Shown: piece after piece, positions 10,856 to 23,525 of the stretch
Layout of the letters: every line of letters begins with the position of its first letter
Numbering within the stretch: the first letter of the stretch is position 1
From: Tetrahymena thermophila SB210
Taxonomy: Eukaryota; Ciliophora; Oligohymenophorea; Hymenostomatida; Tetrahymenidae
Length of the DNA: 64,000 nt
NCBI RefSeq assembly: GCF_000189635.1
Contig: NW_002476569.1
Coordinates: 126,727-190,726 of the forward strand
Reading direction: 5' to 3'
Notes under the pieces: model-generated
Seen by the model: the letters and a program-made list of their open reading frames with translations, nothing else
Told to the model about the DNA's origin: nothing
Databases searched by the model: none
Made by a program: the position numbers and the translations under genes

Positions 10856-13800
10856 AAGTATATGTTAAGATATTATTTTACATAAAAATAAAATGTTCAT
10901 TTATTTTGAATAATTTTGTGTTTAGTTAATTGAATTATGATTGTGAGATATATTTAATTAAAATAATAATTTTTCAACAATGAAAATATTAATTTTTTTA
11001 ATTATAAAATTAAATTAAAATTTAAGTTTTACAAATAGTTTTAATAATTATTTACTTATTTATATTATATTAATAATATTTTTTTAATGAATGCATAAAA
11101 TAATTATTCAGATAAAATAAATTAACAAATTTTCTAGAAATTTAGTTTGATGCAAAATTAAATTAGAAAAACAATATAATTAATATATTTCATATAGTAA
11201 AAATATAAAATTTATCGTAAAGGATATTGATTATTTTATTTTAAAGTGTTTATAATTTATCATTTTTTCAAGAAATATAAAGAAGAACAGTAAAAATAAA
11301 ACTTTAATTTTTTAAAAACAAAATATAAATAATTTTTTTAAATATTTCTTATCCAGTTTTGAAATTCATCTTGCCGACTATATTATGTTTTCAGAATTTC
11401 AATAAATTAGGTTATCAATCTTCATAAATATTTTGTTTTTATATAACATTTTCAATAATTAAATAATTCAGGATACTGAGATGTGATAATTTATTTCTTG
11501 TCTAATCTATAAATAAATTCCTGTGCCTATCAGAATAAACTTGAGTAGGATTAGTTTAAGATGTTACTATATGCCTTACTATAAAAGCATGGAATTTTTA
11601 TTATGATCTATCCTGACCTATGATTTCATAAGCAAAATAGATATTTTAATAAATTAAATTATGATTTTTTTAATTAATGATTTAAATTAAATTTATTATT
11701 TTATTTTTAGCTATTTATTTACATTTATAATTTTTTATTTCTTATAATATTTTTTATTTTTTCAAGCTTAAATCATTTAATAATATCAAAATTTACTTAC
11801 TTTTTTAGAAGTATTTATAAATCTAAATATTCGATTAAAATCTTGAATTCTGAATCTGAAATGGTAATTTTATTATTATAATAATAGTTTTTTAGGTTTA
11901 TTTTGATATAAGGTAAATAATTTTTTAAAGAATACTTTACTCATTTCAAATACTTTTTTATTCAAAATAATTAATCTCATTTATTTTTTAAACATTCAAT
12001 AAAAGTATACTGACTGCTACGTACAATAAATAATTCTTCATATAAATACATCAGATTTTATTTTCTAATGCAAAATGAAAATTAATTTTGAAGTAATTTT
12101 ATAAAGTCAAAAAGTAAATAATAATAAAACTTAAAATTTAATTCTAAATTCAATTTTATTAGGGATATCTTAATCGATAAAAATTTACCAATATCCTAAT
12201 AAGAGTGAATTTGATTGCATTTCTTATGAAATAAAATTAAAAGTATTTCCTAAAATTGAATATGTATAAATGCTAAATAAAGAAATATAATTTTAACAAG
12301 AATCTATTCTAAATTATCAAGCACATTTTTCTGGAGATTATCTTTTAATTATTATCATTGAGTTCTCTACCTTAATTAATTTAATATTTTTTGATAAGCT
12401 TCTTATATTTACATTATATTTAATTTAATTTTATTTTTATTTTAAATATGAAGATTTTTATTTAATTAATTGAAGATTATTTATAATTTTAGTTTGAAAA
12501 AATTTTAGAATAAACACTAAATAAATTAAAGCTACCTTTAAAATTAAATAATATCAAAACTATCTTAAAATTAATATTTTATGTGTTAAGCTTTATTATT
12601 CATTAATCTACACTTTAAATTATGAAGTAATTCTAAATAATTTCATAAGCTTATATTAATTAATTATAATGAAAATATCAAAATAAATATTAAATTTCTG
12701 TTAAAATAACTTTCTTATAAAATGAATTTTTGTAACATTAATAAACTTTTGTAAGATTTATCACACCGACAACAATAAATTCTTTAATCTGTCTGTATTA
12801 TAAACATTAAATTATTTTTAAAATATTTCAATTTTTTATTCTTCGATTCTATTAATTTTTTATATATATATTTTAATATTTTAAAGTAAAATTGCTAGTT
12901 GGTAATTTGTTAATTCATCATAAGCTACATAAATATCTATTTATTAATAATTATCTTTTTACTATTTTAATTATCACTCAATATTTTCGGATTAACAAAC
13001 ATCAAGAATTTTTTCATATTAATCAACAATTTTATAAATTTAATAATCCTATTTTTGTTAAAGTTATTAATTTAACTTTATTAATATTTTTTTTTATGTT
13101 TCAAATATTATTTTAATCTATTTTTTAATTTGATTTTATATATTATCTTTTATTTATTTATTTATTTATTTATTTTTAATAGCATTTTATAAAATTTTGT
13201 AGATACTAATTATAAATATTTCTTAATTGCTTTTAAAAATTCCAAATAAATTAATCAATAAAGTTTTAAAAAATTTTTAAAATAAGTTAGAATAAATAAT
13301 AAATTTAAGCTATCTTTAATGTAAAATAAACAGTAAATTACAATTTTTTAATTACAATTGTTAAGCTGTATTAATAATATAAATTAAGAAGCAAATTTAA
13401 ATTACTTATAATAGAAAATTAATAATTAAATAATCTCTCATTTTTTTAATCTATCTTGGTTTAATATTTATATTTATTTATTTATCTTAAAATCTTTATT
13501 ACTTACTGATATTCTTCATTACTTAACCTATCAATTTCATTTTTTAATTATTTTGTTTTGATTAATGTTATTGGTAACAATTTTACATGAAACAAAAAGG
13601 AATTTTTCATCTGTTCGAACAAATAATTGATAAAACTTTTCAATGTTTAAGTTTATTTATTTATTTTATCTCATTTGTTTTTCGAATATAATATGATTGA
13701 TTTTAAAGGATCTATAATAATCTAGGCTAATTTTTTTGCATTCAGTTTTTTCATTAATGTAATTCTAAATTATTAGAAATATGTTCTTCCATCTTCAATT

Positions 13801-14136
13801 AACCATATTAGTATTAAAAGTGTTTATATTATTAATTAATTGGCTTAAATACATTATATTATATTAAAATAATAAATTTTAATAAAGTTTAAACATAAAA
13901 CAATATAGTTGTTTTAATTGCTATTTTTATTTTATCATGAAATTTAGTTTAATCAGTTTATGTTTATGATAGTTATTCTTTTTTAATTATTAAATTATAA
14001 ATACCTAGATGTTTTACTAAATCTCTTTCTATTCTTCTTTGTTGTTAATCTAATTCATCTAAATCGGTTTCATATTATAAGTTACAAAAAAAAATGAAAA
14101 TCCTTCAATTATTTAATTTTTACTAATATTACATAC
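10856..14136. other. Intergenic DNA between the duplication copies
   Basis: The first 480 bases are the 3' flank shared with copy B. The rest is AT-rich, with a TTTA microsatellite near 13150-13176. Two weak coding-like stretches were seen: 12165-12480 on plus (a frame open under the ciliate code, with segments such as YQYPNKSEFDCISYEIKL) and 11468-11629 on minus (53 codons from an ATG). Neither has a consistent gene model or a recognised domain; they may be relics. Confidence 0.4.
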
Positions 14137-14196
14137 TGTAAATGCTCATTAATTAAGGTATTCCCTAAGTATCTTTTTTGCACAAAAAAAGTGCCC
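14137..14196. repeat. 60-base dispersed repeat, copy 1
   Basis: A segment running from TGTAAATGCTCATTAATTAA through GGTATTCCCTAAGTATC to an A-tract between GCAC and GTGC is repeated almost exactly at 24630-24690, same orientation. It lies about 250 bases before the left edge of duplication copy B. There is no frame. It may be the end of a mobile element or a regulatory or boundary sequence. Confidence 0.75.
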
Positions 14197-14424
14197 TAAA
14201 ATTTCATGAATTTGTTAAAAATAAATAATGTAAACATTATTAAAAATTCTTTTTTTCATTGAATTTGTTAATTTTATATTTTACATGCAAAGCTCATTAA
14301 AAATAGAAATTATCATTGTTTAGATTGAAGATTGTATTTATATGACTAGCATAGGTGAAAGAAATTTGTTAATTTGTTGGACCTCACTATAGTATCATAA
14401 ATATCTTTTTATAGGAAGTAGCTT

Positions 14425-15110
14425 ATGCAGAAATTAAAAGAATTAGGAAATCCTTATGATTTATTAGGGTTAGAAGATAAAAAGCGTCATAGCATGATAG
14501 AAATTAAAAATCGCCTTATGAGGAAATGACATCACACCAATAAAAGCTCTAGTGACGATGCTTATAGCTTATAATTGTTTGGAGATCTATATCTAATGAA
14601 ACAATTTGAAGGATTAGATAAACAACATTTAACTAGCAAAAAAGAGTATATGAAATGAATACTGTACAAAGAAAGTTTTATGATGACTTGCTGAAGAGGG
14701 AATAAGAATTTAAGTAAATAAGAAGAGAATAAGTGAAAGAATTTTTAACATCAAATATTGATAAATAAAACTCAACTCAAAACAACAGCAATATCTCTGA
14801 TAACGAAAATGAAGAATTCCAAAATTTAAACTCACTTTAAAATAAAATTTCTACTAAAAAAAAGAGCATATAGAAATGATCAATTTAATTTAAGTTAAAA
14901 CAAAAGAGGCTAATAAACCAAAATATATAACCTTTAATACAAATAACTTATAAAAAATGAAGGATATATAATCTAAAAGAGGTATCTCTAAAGTCTAATT
15001 ATAGAATATTATTAATAGTAGTGTTAGACAACTTAAAAGAAAGAAAGAAAAAAGTACATTGAAGAATCTCTAAAAAAAAGGCTGAATTAATTAATTAATG
15101 TAAGCCAATA
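14425..15110 (+). pseudogene. Decayed J-domain gene, copy B
   Basis: From about 14425 the frame reads MQKLKELGNPYDLLGLEDKK, the start of a J-domain closely matching copy A (LKEIGNPYHLLGLDDKK). The helix II and HPD region is scrambled by small deletions and a TGA at about 14527. Fragments of the downstream helical tail persist to about 15110. It is more eroded than the relic at 3285, and part of the Lys-rich tail is missing. It is not expected to make a protein. Confidence 0.55.
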
Positions 15111-15855
15111 AAATAAAATTAAAATTTAATATAAAATAAGACAAAACTATTTTATAATAATTGAATAAGGTAGATGAAATTAACTTCTTTATTTTTATAG
15201 CTTGTTTATTCAAAAGATAAATTATATCAAAATTATTTTAAGAATAAAAAATAATAAATAATAATTAATTCATCATTTAATCTTTAATTTAAAAAATTTA
15301 TAGTAAATTATAATATGTATTAATAATATAAAATTAATTTATCTTAAATTAATCTATTTATTTAAACAAATGTCATACAATTAGCAATTAACAGTATTTT
15401 AATAAAATTTATTATTTATGTAATTGAAGTAAAAAATATGAAGATATTTACTAATTAATTATAGATTTTTGATCAAATTTAAAAAAATAAAATAAAAATG
15501 CTTCATTTATTATTGAAAATATTTTTTTAATTCATTTTATCATAATTTATAAATAAATTTTTTAAATATTTTTTATTTTAACAAAATTATAAAGGAAAAC
15601 TAATTGGCTTGGAAGGTAATGGTACTTAATTTAAATATTTGAAAACCAATATTTATTAAAGGCTTTAATTAGATTTAGTTAGCCTAATCAATCTAAGATT
15701 GCAAAAATTGGAATGTTATAAAGAAGAGGAATTAGTATATTGATGCAAATCTTTTTATTAAGTAAAAAAGCTGTATTTAGCAAAGCAAGTAAAAAATTAG
15801 ATAAAGTTTGATAAAAGCTCTAAAAAGTTTAGGAAGTTTAGGTTATCATAAGATA

Positions 15856-18800
15856 ATGAGTGTTAAGTAAACAAAGAAGCAAATAGCTAGCTTAGTGGTT
15901 AATTGCCGCTCTTAAAAAATCAGTATTAAGAAGTTTTTCGAAGTTATAGAGGTTTAACAAAGCCATTACACTGACTTCTCCTATTCAGGAAATGGTGCAT
16001 TTTCATTTGTGCTAAAAGCGACCAACTAAAAGACAGGATAAATCATAGCTCTCAAAGTGACTGAATGTGATGATAACGACATTAATGGTATGAAGCAGGT
16101 CGAAGAAGAATATAGACTGCTTAGATAATTTTCTAACTGTAAGTACATCGTTTAGGTATTTAATTGTTTCTTTTTAACTGAAGAAGAAAGTTCTGATGAT
16201 GATTGCAGTAATGATGATGAAGAAGAGGGAAAAAATGAGAAAAAAGAAAAAAATCTGTTCTTTGTAGTTGAGCAAGAGTTCTGTCAAAGTAAATAATTTT
16301 AATTGTTATTATTTTTTTATGAATCGCATCGAACTTTAGGAGTAGATTTAAAATTTAGTAAAGCGGCATTTTAATTTTGCTGCTTTTTGTTGATTTTGAT
16401 AAGACTTTATTTGAAGATATTCATTTGGTTATGATCATTTTAATCAAATCTAATTTAAAACAAAGAAAGTTAATGCATTATTCTAATAAAAAAATTTGAG
16501 ATTTCTTATATCTTTCTTTGATATTTTAATTTTTCCATTATCTTAATTCACCATTTTTACAAATGAGTTTTGATTGGTATGTATTTATTAATAATAATTG
16601 TTCCATCTATTTATCAAAATTATTAATATTTATATCATTCATATTATAAAAGATACTGTTTGATTTCTCATATTTTATTTATCAAAAATCTTAATCAAAT
16701 TTACTTATATATTCCCTTTATTTATTCACTTTATTAGCCTTAGACTATAAGAAATCATAGAATACATTCATTCGGTATTTATTTTTTGATTATTATCAAT
16801 ATTTATTTATATATTTAAAACTAATAAATTTATGGAACAATATTTTATTAAATCAATCATTTTTCTTTTAATTCAAGTTATTCATTGATTTAATATTTTT
16901 TTTGTTAAATTTTTTATTCAAAAACATAAATTACTAATCCTATAATTAAAATATCACCAACTGTGTAGGTAGGTAGGTACAGATGGTGATATTTCATTTA
17001 ATTTTTATGATTTTAAGCTAATATTTTTTTTTTAATTTTTAAAAAATATGGATCGTCCAATATATCAAACCCCCTCTAAATCTACTCATTCGATGCTAAT
17101 CAAAAATATTTTTTATATTTAAGAGGCAACTAATTAATTTCCACAAATTTCATTTTATTTTATCAAAATTAGCAAATTTAGAAAATTTCTTCACTTAATG
17201 CAGATTAAAAAAATCTTATCCATGCTAGCAATAGAAAGAAGTTATGGCAATTTAAATGCTTGATTCTGTAGCTTATCTTCACAGATTTGATTTACTTCAT
17301 AGGGATATCAAACCATCAAATTTTCTTCTTTCATTAGATGAGAAAGAAATTCCTACAGTCAAGATATGTAATCAATAAATATATAAATAAACCAACAAAT
17401 AAATTTGATTATTTTCAAAATTTTTCTTTATTTCTTTAAGTTTAAACCTTAAAATAAATTAAAATGATTTTTAAGAATTAGAGATAATCAGACTAAATAA
17501 ATAAGTTAATTAGTTATAAAATATTCTAATTTAAAATATTTAATTTTAAATCTTTTAAATAACTAAAATAAATTGAAAACTGATCATTTTTTAGCACGAA
17601 TTAAATATTTTTGATGATGTAAAAATCTTTATCTAAACTTTTACTCAAGCTAATTTTATTTTTAACTAAGGAAAATTAAGACTTTTTATAGTATTTATCT
17701 AAAATATTTCATCTAAATTAAAACAAATATTTAAGTAAATACAAAAAAATTTAAATAATTCAAATTAAATAAATTTAATTTAAGTCTTTCAATTAAAAAT
17801 TTACTTATTTTTTTTAAATTAGAGACAAAAATTCTAAATGTTTTTTAAGTTAATTTTAGTATTTAAACTTTAAAATTAAAATATTTTCTTTTTAAATTAA
17901 AAATTAGGTGATTTGTCTTTTGCTTCTGCCCTAAAGAACAATAAATCCAGAATTACAGTTTCTAAAATTGTAACTTAAACTTACAATAAACATTTAACTT
18001 AACTTTAGTCTTATAAAATATTAACAGAAAGGAACTTAGGCTTATTTTGCACCAGAAGTTGAAAAAGGCGTTTACAAAAAAGGGGTATAATAAAAATTAT
18101 AAATAATTTAAACAAAAAATATTTTATTTAAAAAATAAAAATATAGTCAGACGTTTTTTCATTAGGACTAGTTTTGTTAGAGTTAGATAATATGTCAAAT
18201 TTTAACTTTAATGACACTACAAATGAAGATAAACTAGAAATTAAATTTGCTAAGATTTTCCCTAACTATTAGATTGACAGACAATCATATATCTACAAGA
18301 TAGCTTATTAATGTCTAAATTACTTTGTAGAAAATAGAAAATAAGCTATAGATTTACTCATTTAGTTTATATAAGAAAACTAAAATTACTTAGCCGTTGA
18401 ACTTTCTTCTGTAATTAACAGAGTAAATATTTTTATTTTGATCTCTTCATTCATCAAAAAATTTGTAAATATAATTTTAGTCTTAATTAAAGTAGAAATC
18501 AGAGCAACTTAGTTAAATTCAAAAAACTATTATTGAAAAGTAATAGAAAAAGAAGAGTGAAATCTTAGAACTCTCTTAATCATCGAAAGTAAATCAGTAA
18601 TTTATAATAAGGATATTTTTAATTCATATTTATAATTTTAAAATCAATAGAATCAAAAACATTTCAAAAATTTAATCTAAATGTTTGATGTCCTTCAGTA
18701 AAAACCTTTTAAGGCATAAGAATATGAAACTATTCTAAAGCTACTTTAGAGTATTTTTAAATATGATAGCAATTTTGAATTTATTTCTGTAGGTGCGAAA

Positions 18801-21596
18801 GGTTTGGTCCTTGGAACTTTTAACAAAACTTTAGGAATTAAAACAGTTTTAAAGATCCAATAAGTTCAATCTAAGCATGAAGTTGTTCAAGAAGTTGGAA
18901 TCATGAGAGATTGTTAAATGCCTCTTGTCATTAAGTTTTATGGCTATTTCTACTTGTCAGTCAATAAACAAGATGATTTTGTAGTTTATGAGATAGAGAA
19001 ATGTTCTGGTAATACTTAAAAAATAAATAAATAGATTTTTTATCATTAATTTTATTTTAATTATGTGAAAGTTTAATTTATTATTTATTATTTAAAGGTA
19101 ACTTAAAATAATATTTGACAAGACTTCAAAAAGAAAACATTGTGCTTACTGATAACCAAAAAATGCAAATTGCTGTATAGATTATTGATGTTGTAAATTA
19201 TCTGAATTATAATGGAATTGTTCACTGAGATATCAAATTAGATAACATTCTCTATATTGAAAGTTAATCTGATGTTCCCACAATTAAATTAGGTATTTTA
19301 TTTTACTAATTTAGTTTTCATTTCTATAATAAATATATATATTTCTCAATTCATTTTAAATTAGCCGATTTTGATCAATCTAGAAAGGTGCCTTATGATT
19401 TGTATAGAATGGATGGCGAAATAGTTAAAGACTACTTTCCAGTATAAGGAATTGTAAATTTTTTAGATTAAAAATAAATTTATAACTTAATTAAAAAAAG
19501 AGTGGCACATTTGGGTATATAGCACCAGAATTTTTCTAAAACATTTTGTACACTTTTGAGGTAAAATATTTTCAATAACACATTTTAACTTTAATCTACT
19601 TATAATTCATTTTATTTTTTATTTGTTTATTTCTTTACTTATTTATTTATTTGTAGTGTGAAGTATTCTCAGTTGGAGTTTGTCTTGCTTTATTAGATAA
19701 TTTTGAGAAACTAGAACCTGTTGTTTTAAAAAAAGCACAAGATTACTTTTTTGGATTCAAAATACCTTTTGAATAAAATTTTCATGTAAAAGAAGAATTA
19801 ATAAACAGAAAGAGTTAGATTTATGACATCCTACTACAAACTGTTGTATTTCAACCAAAGTAAAGGAAACCCTTATCTTAGATACTCCTTAACTTTTAAA
19901 AATAAGGATACTATTATTATTCTCAAATTTTTTCTCAAATTTCAACTGTAATTTTTCATTCAATTATAGCTCTTTTATTATTCATTCATTCTTTTTAAAC
20001 TCAGGTCACTTCAGATCTTAAATATTTGAAAATACTTTCTCTTGATCACAAGTAAATTTTAATTATTCTATTAAATTTATTTATTCCTCAATACTTTTTA
20101 AATTCAATTTTTTATTATTTTGGTTTTAATATTTTTAAATTATTTATAAAACAAGAAATTAAAAATTACTTAAAGGTGATGCTAGAAAAATCGCTTCCGA
20201 AATAGCTAAATGTCCTACTCTCTCCACTTTAAGCCTTTACCTCTAGTAATTTTTTACACATTTTCTCAATTTATAGTTTAAATAAATAATTAAAGAAATC
20301 AAAGAATAACAAACAATATTTAATTAATTAAGTATTTTTGTTCATTTTAATTAGGTAAAACAACATAGGCTCAGATGGGGCGAAAGCAGTTGCTTCCGAA
20401 ATAGCTAAATGTCCTACTCTCTCCACTTTAAGCCTTGACCTCTAGTAATTTTTTACACATTTTCTCAATTTATAGTTTAAATAAATAATTAAAGAAATCA
20501 AAGAATAACAAACAATATTTAATTAATTAAGTATTTTTGTTCATTTTAATTAGGTTAAACAACATAGGCTCAGATGGGGCGAAAGCAGTTGCTTCCGAAA
20601 TAGCTAAATGTCCTACTCTCTCCACTTTAAGCCTTTGGCTATAGTAATTTTTTACACATTTTCTCAATTTATAGTTTAAATAAATAATTAAAGAAATCAA
20701 AGAATAACAAACAATATTTAATTAATTAAGTATTTTTGTTCATTTTAATTAGTAACAACAACATAGGCTCAGATGGGGCGAAAGCAGTTGCTTCCGAAAT
20801 AGCTAAATGTCCTACTCTCTCCACTTTAAGCCTTGACCTTAGGTAATTTTTTACACATTTTCTCAATTTATAGTTTAAATAAATAATTAAAGAAATCAAA
20901 GAATAACAAACAATATTTAATTAATTAAGTATTTTTGTTCATTTTAATTAGTAACAACAACATAGACTCAGATGGGGCGAAAGCAGTTGCTTCCGAAATA
21001 GCTAAATGTCCTACTCTCTCCACTTTAAGCCTTTGGCTATAGTAATTTTTTACACATTTTCTCAATTTATAGTTTAAATAAATAATTAAAGAAATCAAAG
21101 AATAACAAACAATATTTAATTAATTAAGTATTTTTGTTCATTTTAATTAGTAACAACAACATAGGCTCAGATGGGGCGAAAGCAGTTGCTTCCGAAATAG
21201 CTAAATGTCCTACTCTCTCCACTTTAAGCCTTGACCTTAGGTAATTTTTTACACATTTTCTCAATTTATAGTTTAAATAAATAATTAAAGAAATCAAAGA
21301 ATAACAAACAATATTTAACTAATTAAGTATTTTGTTCATTTTAATTAGGTCTAACAACATAGGCTCAGATGGGGCGAAAGCAGTTGCTTCCGAAATAGCT
21401 AAATGTACTATTCTTTAAGATTTAAGGATTGATTTAAGGTATTTTATATTTGAATATAAAAATTAAAAGCACAAGGAATAATATAAAATAAAAAGTAATA
21501 AATAATATTTTAATAAATAGGAATAATAAATTAAATGGGGAATTTTAATTTGTAAATCTTTTACCAAAAGATATTAAAATAAGAATTTAACATTGA
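15856..21596 (+). CDS. Tandem two-kinase plus LRR-array protein, copy B (in-frame TGA in kinase 2)
   Basis: Predicted exons are 15856-16288, 17173-17367, 17908-17969, 18028-18084, 18147-18422, 18496-18588, 18651-19008, 19098-19292, 19365-19453, 19501-19560, 19657-19947, 20005-20051, seven LRR exons (20156-20245, 20355-20444, 20554-20643, 20753-20842, 20952-21041, 21151-21240, 21349-21438) and 21521-21596. Exon sizes match copy A. Kinase 1 keeps its glycine loop, VALK-type Lys (IALKV here), HRDIKPSN, and DLS in place of DFG. In kinase 2 the Arg codon of HRD (residue 535, AGA in copy A) is TGA at 19226-19228. Conventional translation would therefore stop after 534 residues, losing kinase 2 and the LRRs; read through, the protein would be 953 residues. 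The LRR array itself is in frame throughout. It may be a young pseudogene, or the TGA may be a polymorphism or sequence error. Confidence 0.8.
16338..17089. mobile_element. TIR element in kinase gene intron 1 (copy B), decayed
   Basis: This is the same element as 5651-6537. The left terminal repeat is intact at 16338-16350. The right one survives as TAAATCTACTC at 17077-17087 and then diverges, and the TA target duplication is no longer visible. It is about 135 bases shorter inside and encodes nothing. It shares its insertion site with copy A. Confidence 0.65.
20156..21438 (+). repeat. LRR exon/intron tandem array B (7 units, 199-base period)
   Basis: Seven 90-base LRR exons alternate with six near-identical introns of 108-109 bases. 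Residues at successive exon junctions read Y-L-Q-Q, D-L-Q-L, W-L-Y-N, D-L-S-N, W-L-Y-N, D-L-R-S and D-L-R-N, always followed by N. Outside these codons the inner units are almost base-for-base identical; one unit has IDSDG for IGSDG. The units beginning at 20753 and 21151 are nearly identical, as are the ends of those beginning at 20554 and 20952, which points to expansion by two-unit steps. Confidence 0.9.
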
Positions 21597-23525
21597 AATT
21601 AAATAGCTTTAGATAGATTAATAGAATATTTGTAATTTGTAAAGTAATATTTAAAGTAATTTTAAGATATTATTTATATTCAAATAAAATGTTCTTATAT
21701 TATGAATAATTTTTATTTAGTTTATTAAATTATGATTGTGAGATATATGTAATTAAAATAACAATTTTTAAAAATTGATTTCTATTTCAAAAAATTATTA
21801 ATTAAATTTAAAATTAAATTAATACTTTAAATAAGAAAAATTAGAATATTATGATTTAAGTAAACATGTATATTATTTTAAACCTTGTTTTTTTAATTTA
21901 ACAGATAAATTTATAAATTAAAATTTAAGTTTTACTAATAGTTTTTATAATTATTTATTTATTTAAATTATATTAATAATATTTTTTTAATAAATGAATA
22001 AAATAATTAATCAAAGAAAAAAAATTTAACAAATTTTTAGAAACTTAGTTTGATGCAAAATTAAATCTGAAAAACAATATAATATATTTATCATATAGTA
22101 AAAATATAATATTTATTTGTAAACGATATTGATTATTTTATAAATAATATAATTTCTCTTTTTTTTAAAGAAATATCAAGAAAGACAGTAAAATAAAAGT
22201 TTAATTTTTTGAAAGCTTTAATTAAAATAAATAAATAAATTTAAATTTTTACAAATATAAAATCTGAGGTAGAATATATTCATTTGATTAAACTAATAAA
22301 TAAATATAATAAGTAAATATGCAACTTACTTCTCTAAATTTCAAATAATGTCTAAATTAAATATTTATGTATCAAGCTTTACTAGTCTTTTCAGTTTCAT
22401 TAAATTTTTTAATTATCGTTCTAAGTATTATCTGTTTTAAATCAGTTTTAATTAATATTTAAATAAATAAAATATTTAATTTTTAAGTTTTACTAAAATA
22501 AAGATTTTTTCATAAGAGCGATCTATAATTTCAAGGTATTTAGATTTTAACAGCCACTTAACCCCAATAATTTTGTATTACTACTGCTAATTATTTTTCA
22601 TAAAATTAAAATTTTTTTCTTAGTAAATCAAAACATTTCAAATTTATAAATAAAATATTTCACTGTTTAATAAAAAAAATCTATCAAGAATTTCAAAATG
22701 CTTATAAAATTGCTTTTAGTAATTAACATCTAAGATAAATTCTTGAAAGCAATTTATTTTTTTATAAAAATGCTTGCTTTTAAGGAAAAAATCTTAAAAA
22801 TAGAATAAATATAATAAAGTAAAGAAATTAATTTTATACAAATTTGAGCTACACATCGCAAAATTAATATCAAGATTCTTAAGATTTTTGCAATTTTATA
22901 TTCCATTTAATATTTCTCCTTAAGATTTTTTATAGTTTCTGTTAATAAATTTTTAGTAAAAAACATATTTACTCATTATATTAAATGCTAATTGAAATAA
23001 ATAAATGATAATATATTTAAAGATTTTTTACTATCTTATGACTAAACTTTTAAGATTTTAAATCTAACCTAAATATAACCATAAATTAGGCATTTTGATA
23101 TGAGATGTATTCAAGCTAATTAAAAACAAAAATCATTCATGTATTTAAATTTAAAAAATGAGATATTACTTTAAGGTAGTGAGACATTTGCTATATTTAA
23201 GCTCATTAAGTATTTCGTACAAACAGGATTTACTTTGAACTTGGCTTTTATATTTTTTTGATGTTAAGTATATATATATACCATTAAAAATTAATTTACT
23301 CTTTTAAATGCAAGTGAAAAGAACTAATATGAGCAAACTAATTTAAATGATGACTAAGTATTTTAGGGGTCATATCTTTGGATATAGTTGATTTAATCCT
23401 AAGTTATTAATTATATTTTTAAAGAAATAAATAAAAATTTTAATTAAAAATAGTTCAATAAATTTTTCAGTTTCTTTATTCTTTATTTTGTTTTAAATCA
23501 ATTAATAAATAAAGATAATTTTTTT
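21597..23525. other. AT-rich intergenic stretch
   Basis: The first 650 bases or so are the 3' flank shared with copy A. The remainder to 23525 shows no frame I can support on either strand. Confidence 0.45.

Larger units (their letters stand above)
3240..11340 (+). repeat. Segmental duplication, copy A (about 8.1 kb)
   Basis: This block is collinear with 14391-22255. Both begin with a shared TAGTATCATAAATA stretch, then a J-domain relic, a conserved upstream flank, the two-kinase/LRR gene and about 450 bases of 3' flank, after which similarity fades. Coding exons are almost identical between the copies and the introns are alignable, while the J-domain part has diverged by deletions. About 3 kb of unshared AT-rich DNA separates the copies. 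Confidence 0.85.
14391..22255 (+). repeat. Segmental duplication, copy B (about 7.9 kb)
   Basis: Collinear with 3240-11340, with the J-domain relic shorter and the LRR array one unit longer than in copy A. Similarity ends in AT-rich DNA near 22255. Confidence 0.85.

Noticed and set aside
12892-13116. A plus-strand open frame of 74 codons
   Set aside because: Composed almost wholly of AT-rich codons, starts at TTG, no motif and no splice context; judged to be chance.
13147-13177. A TTTA microsatellite considered as an array or control element
   Set aside because: Simple-sequence runs of this type recur across the window, also inside introns; nothing specific.
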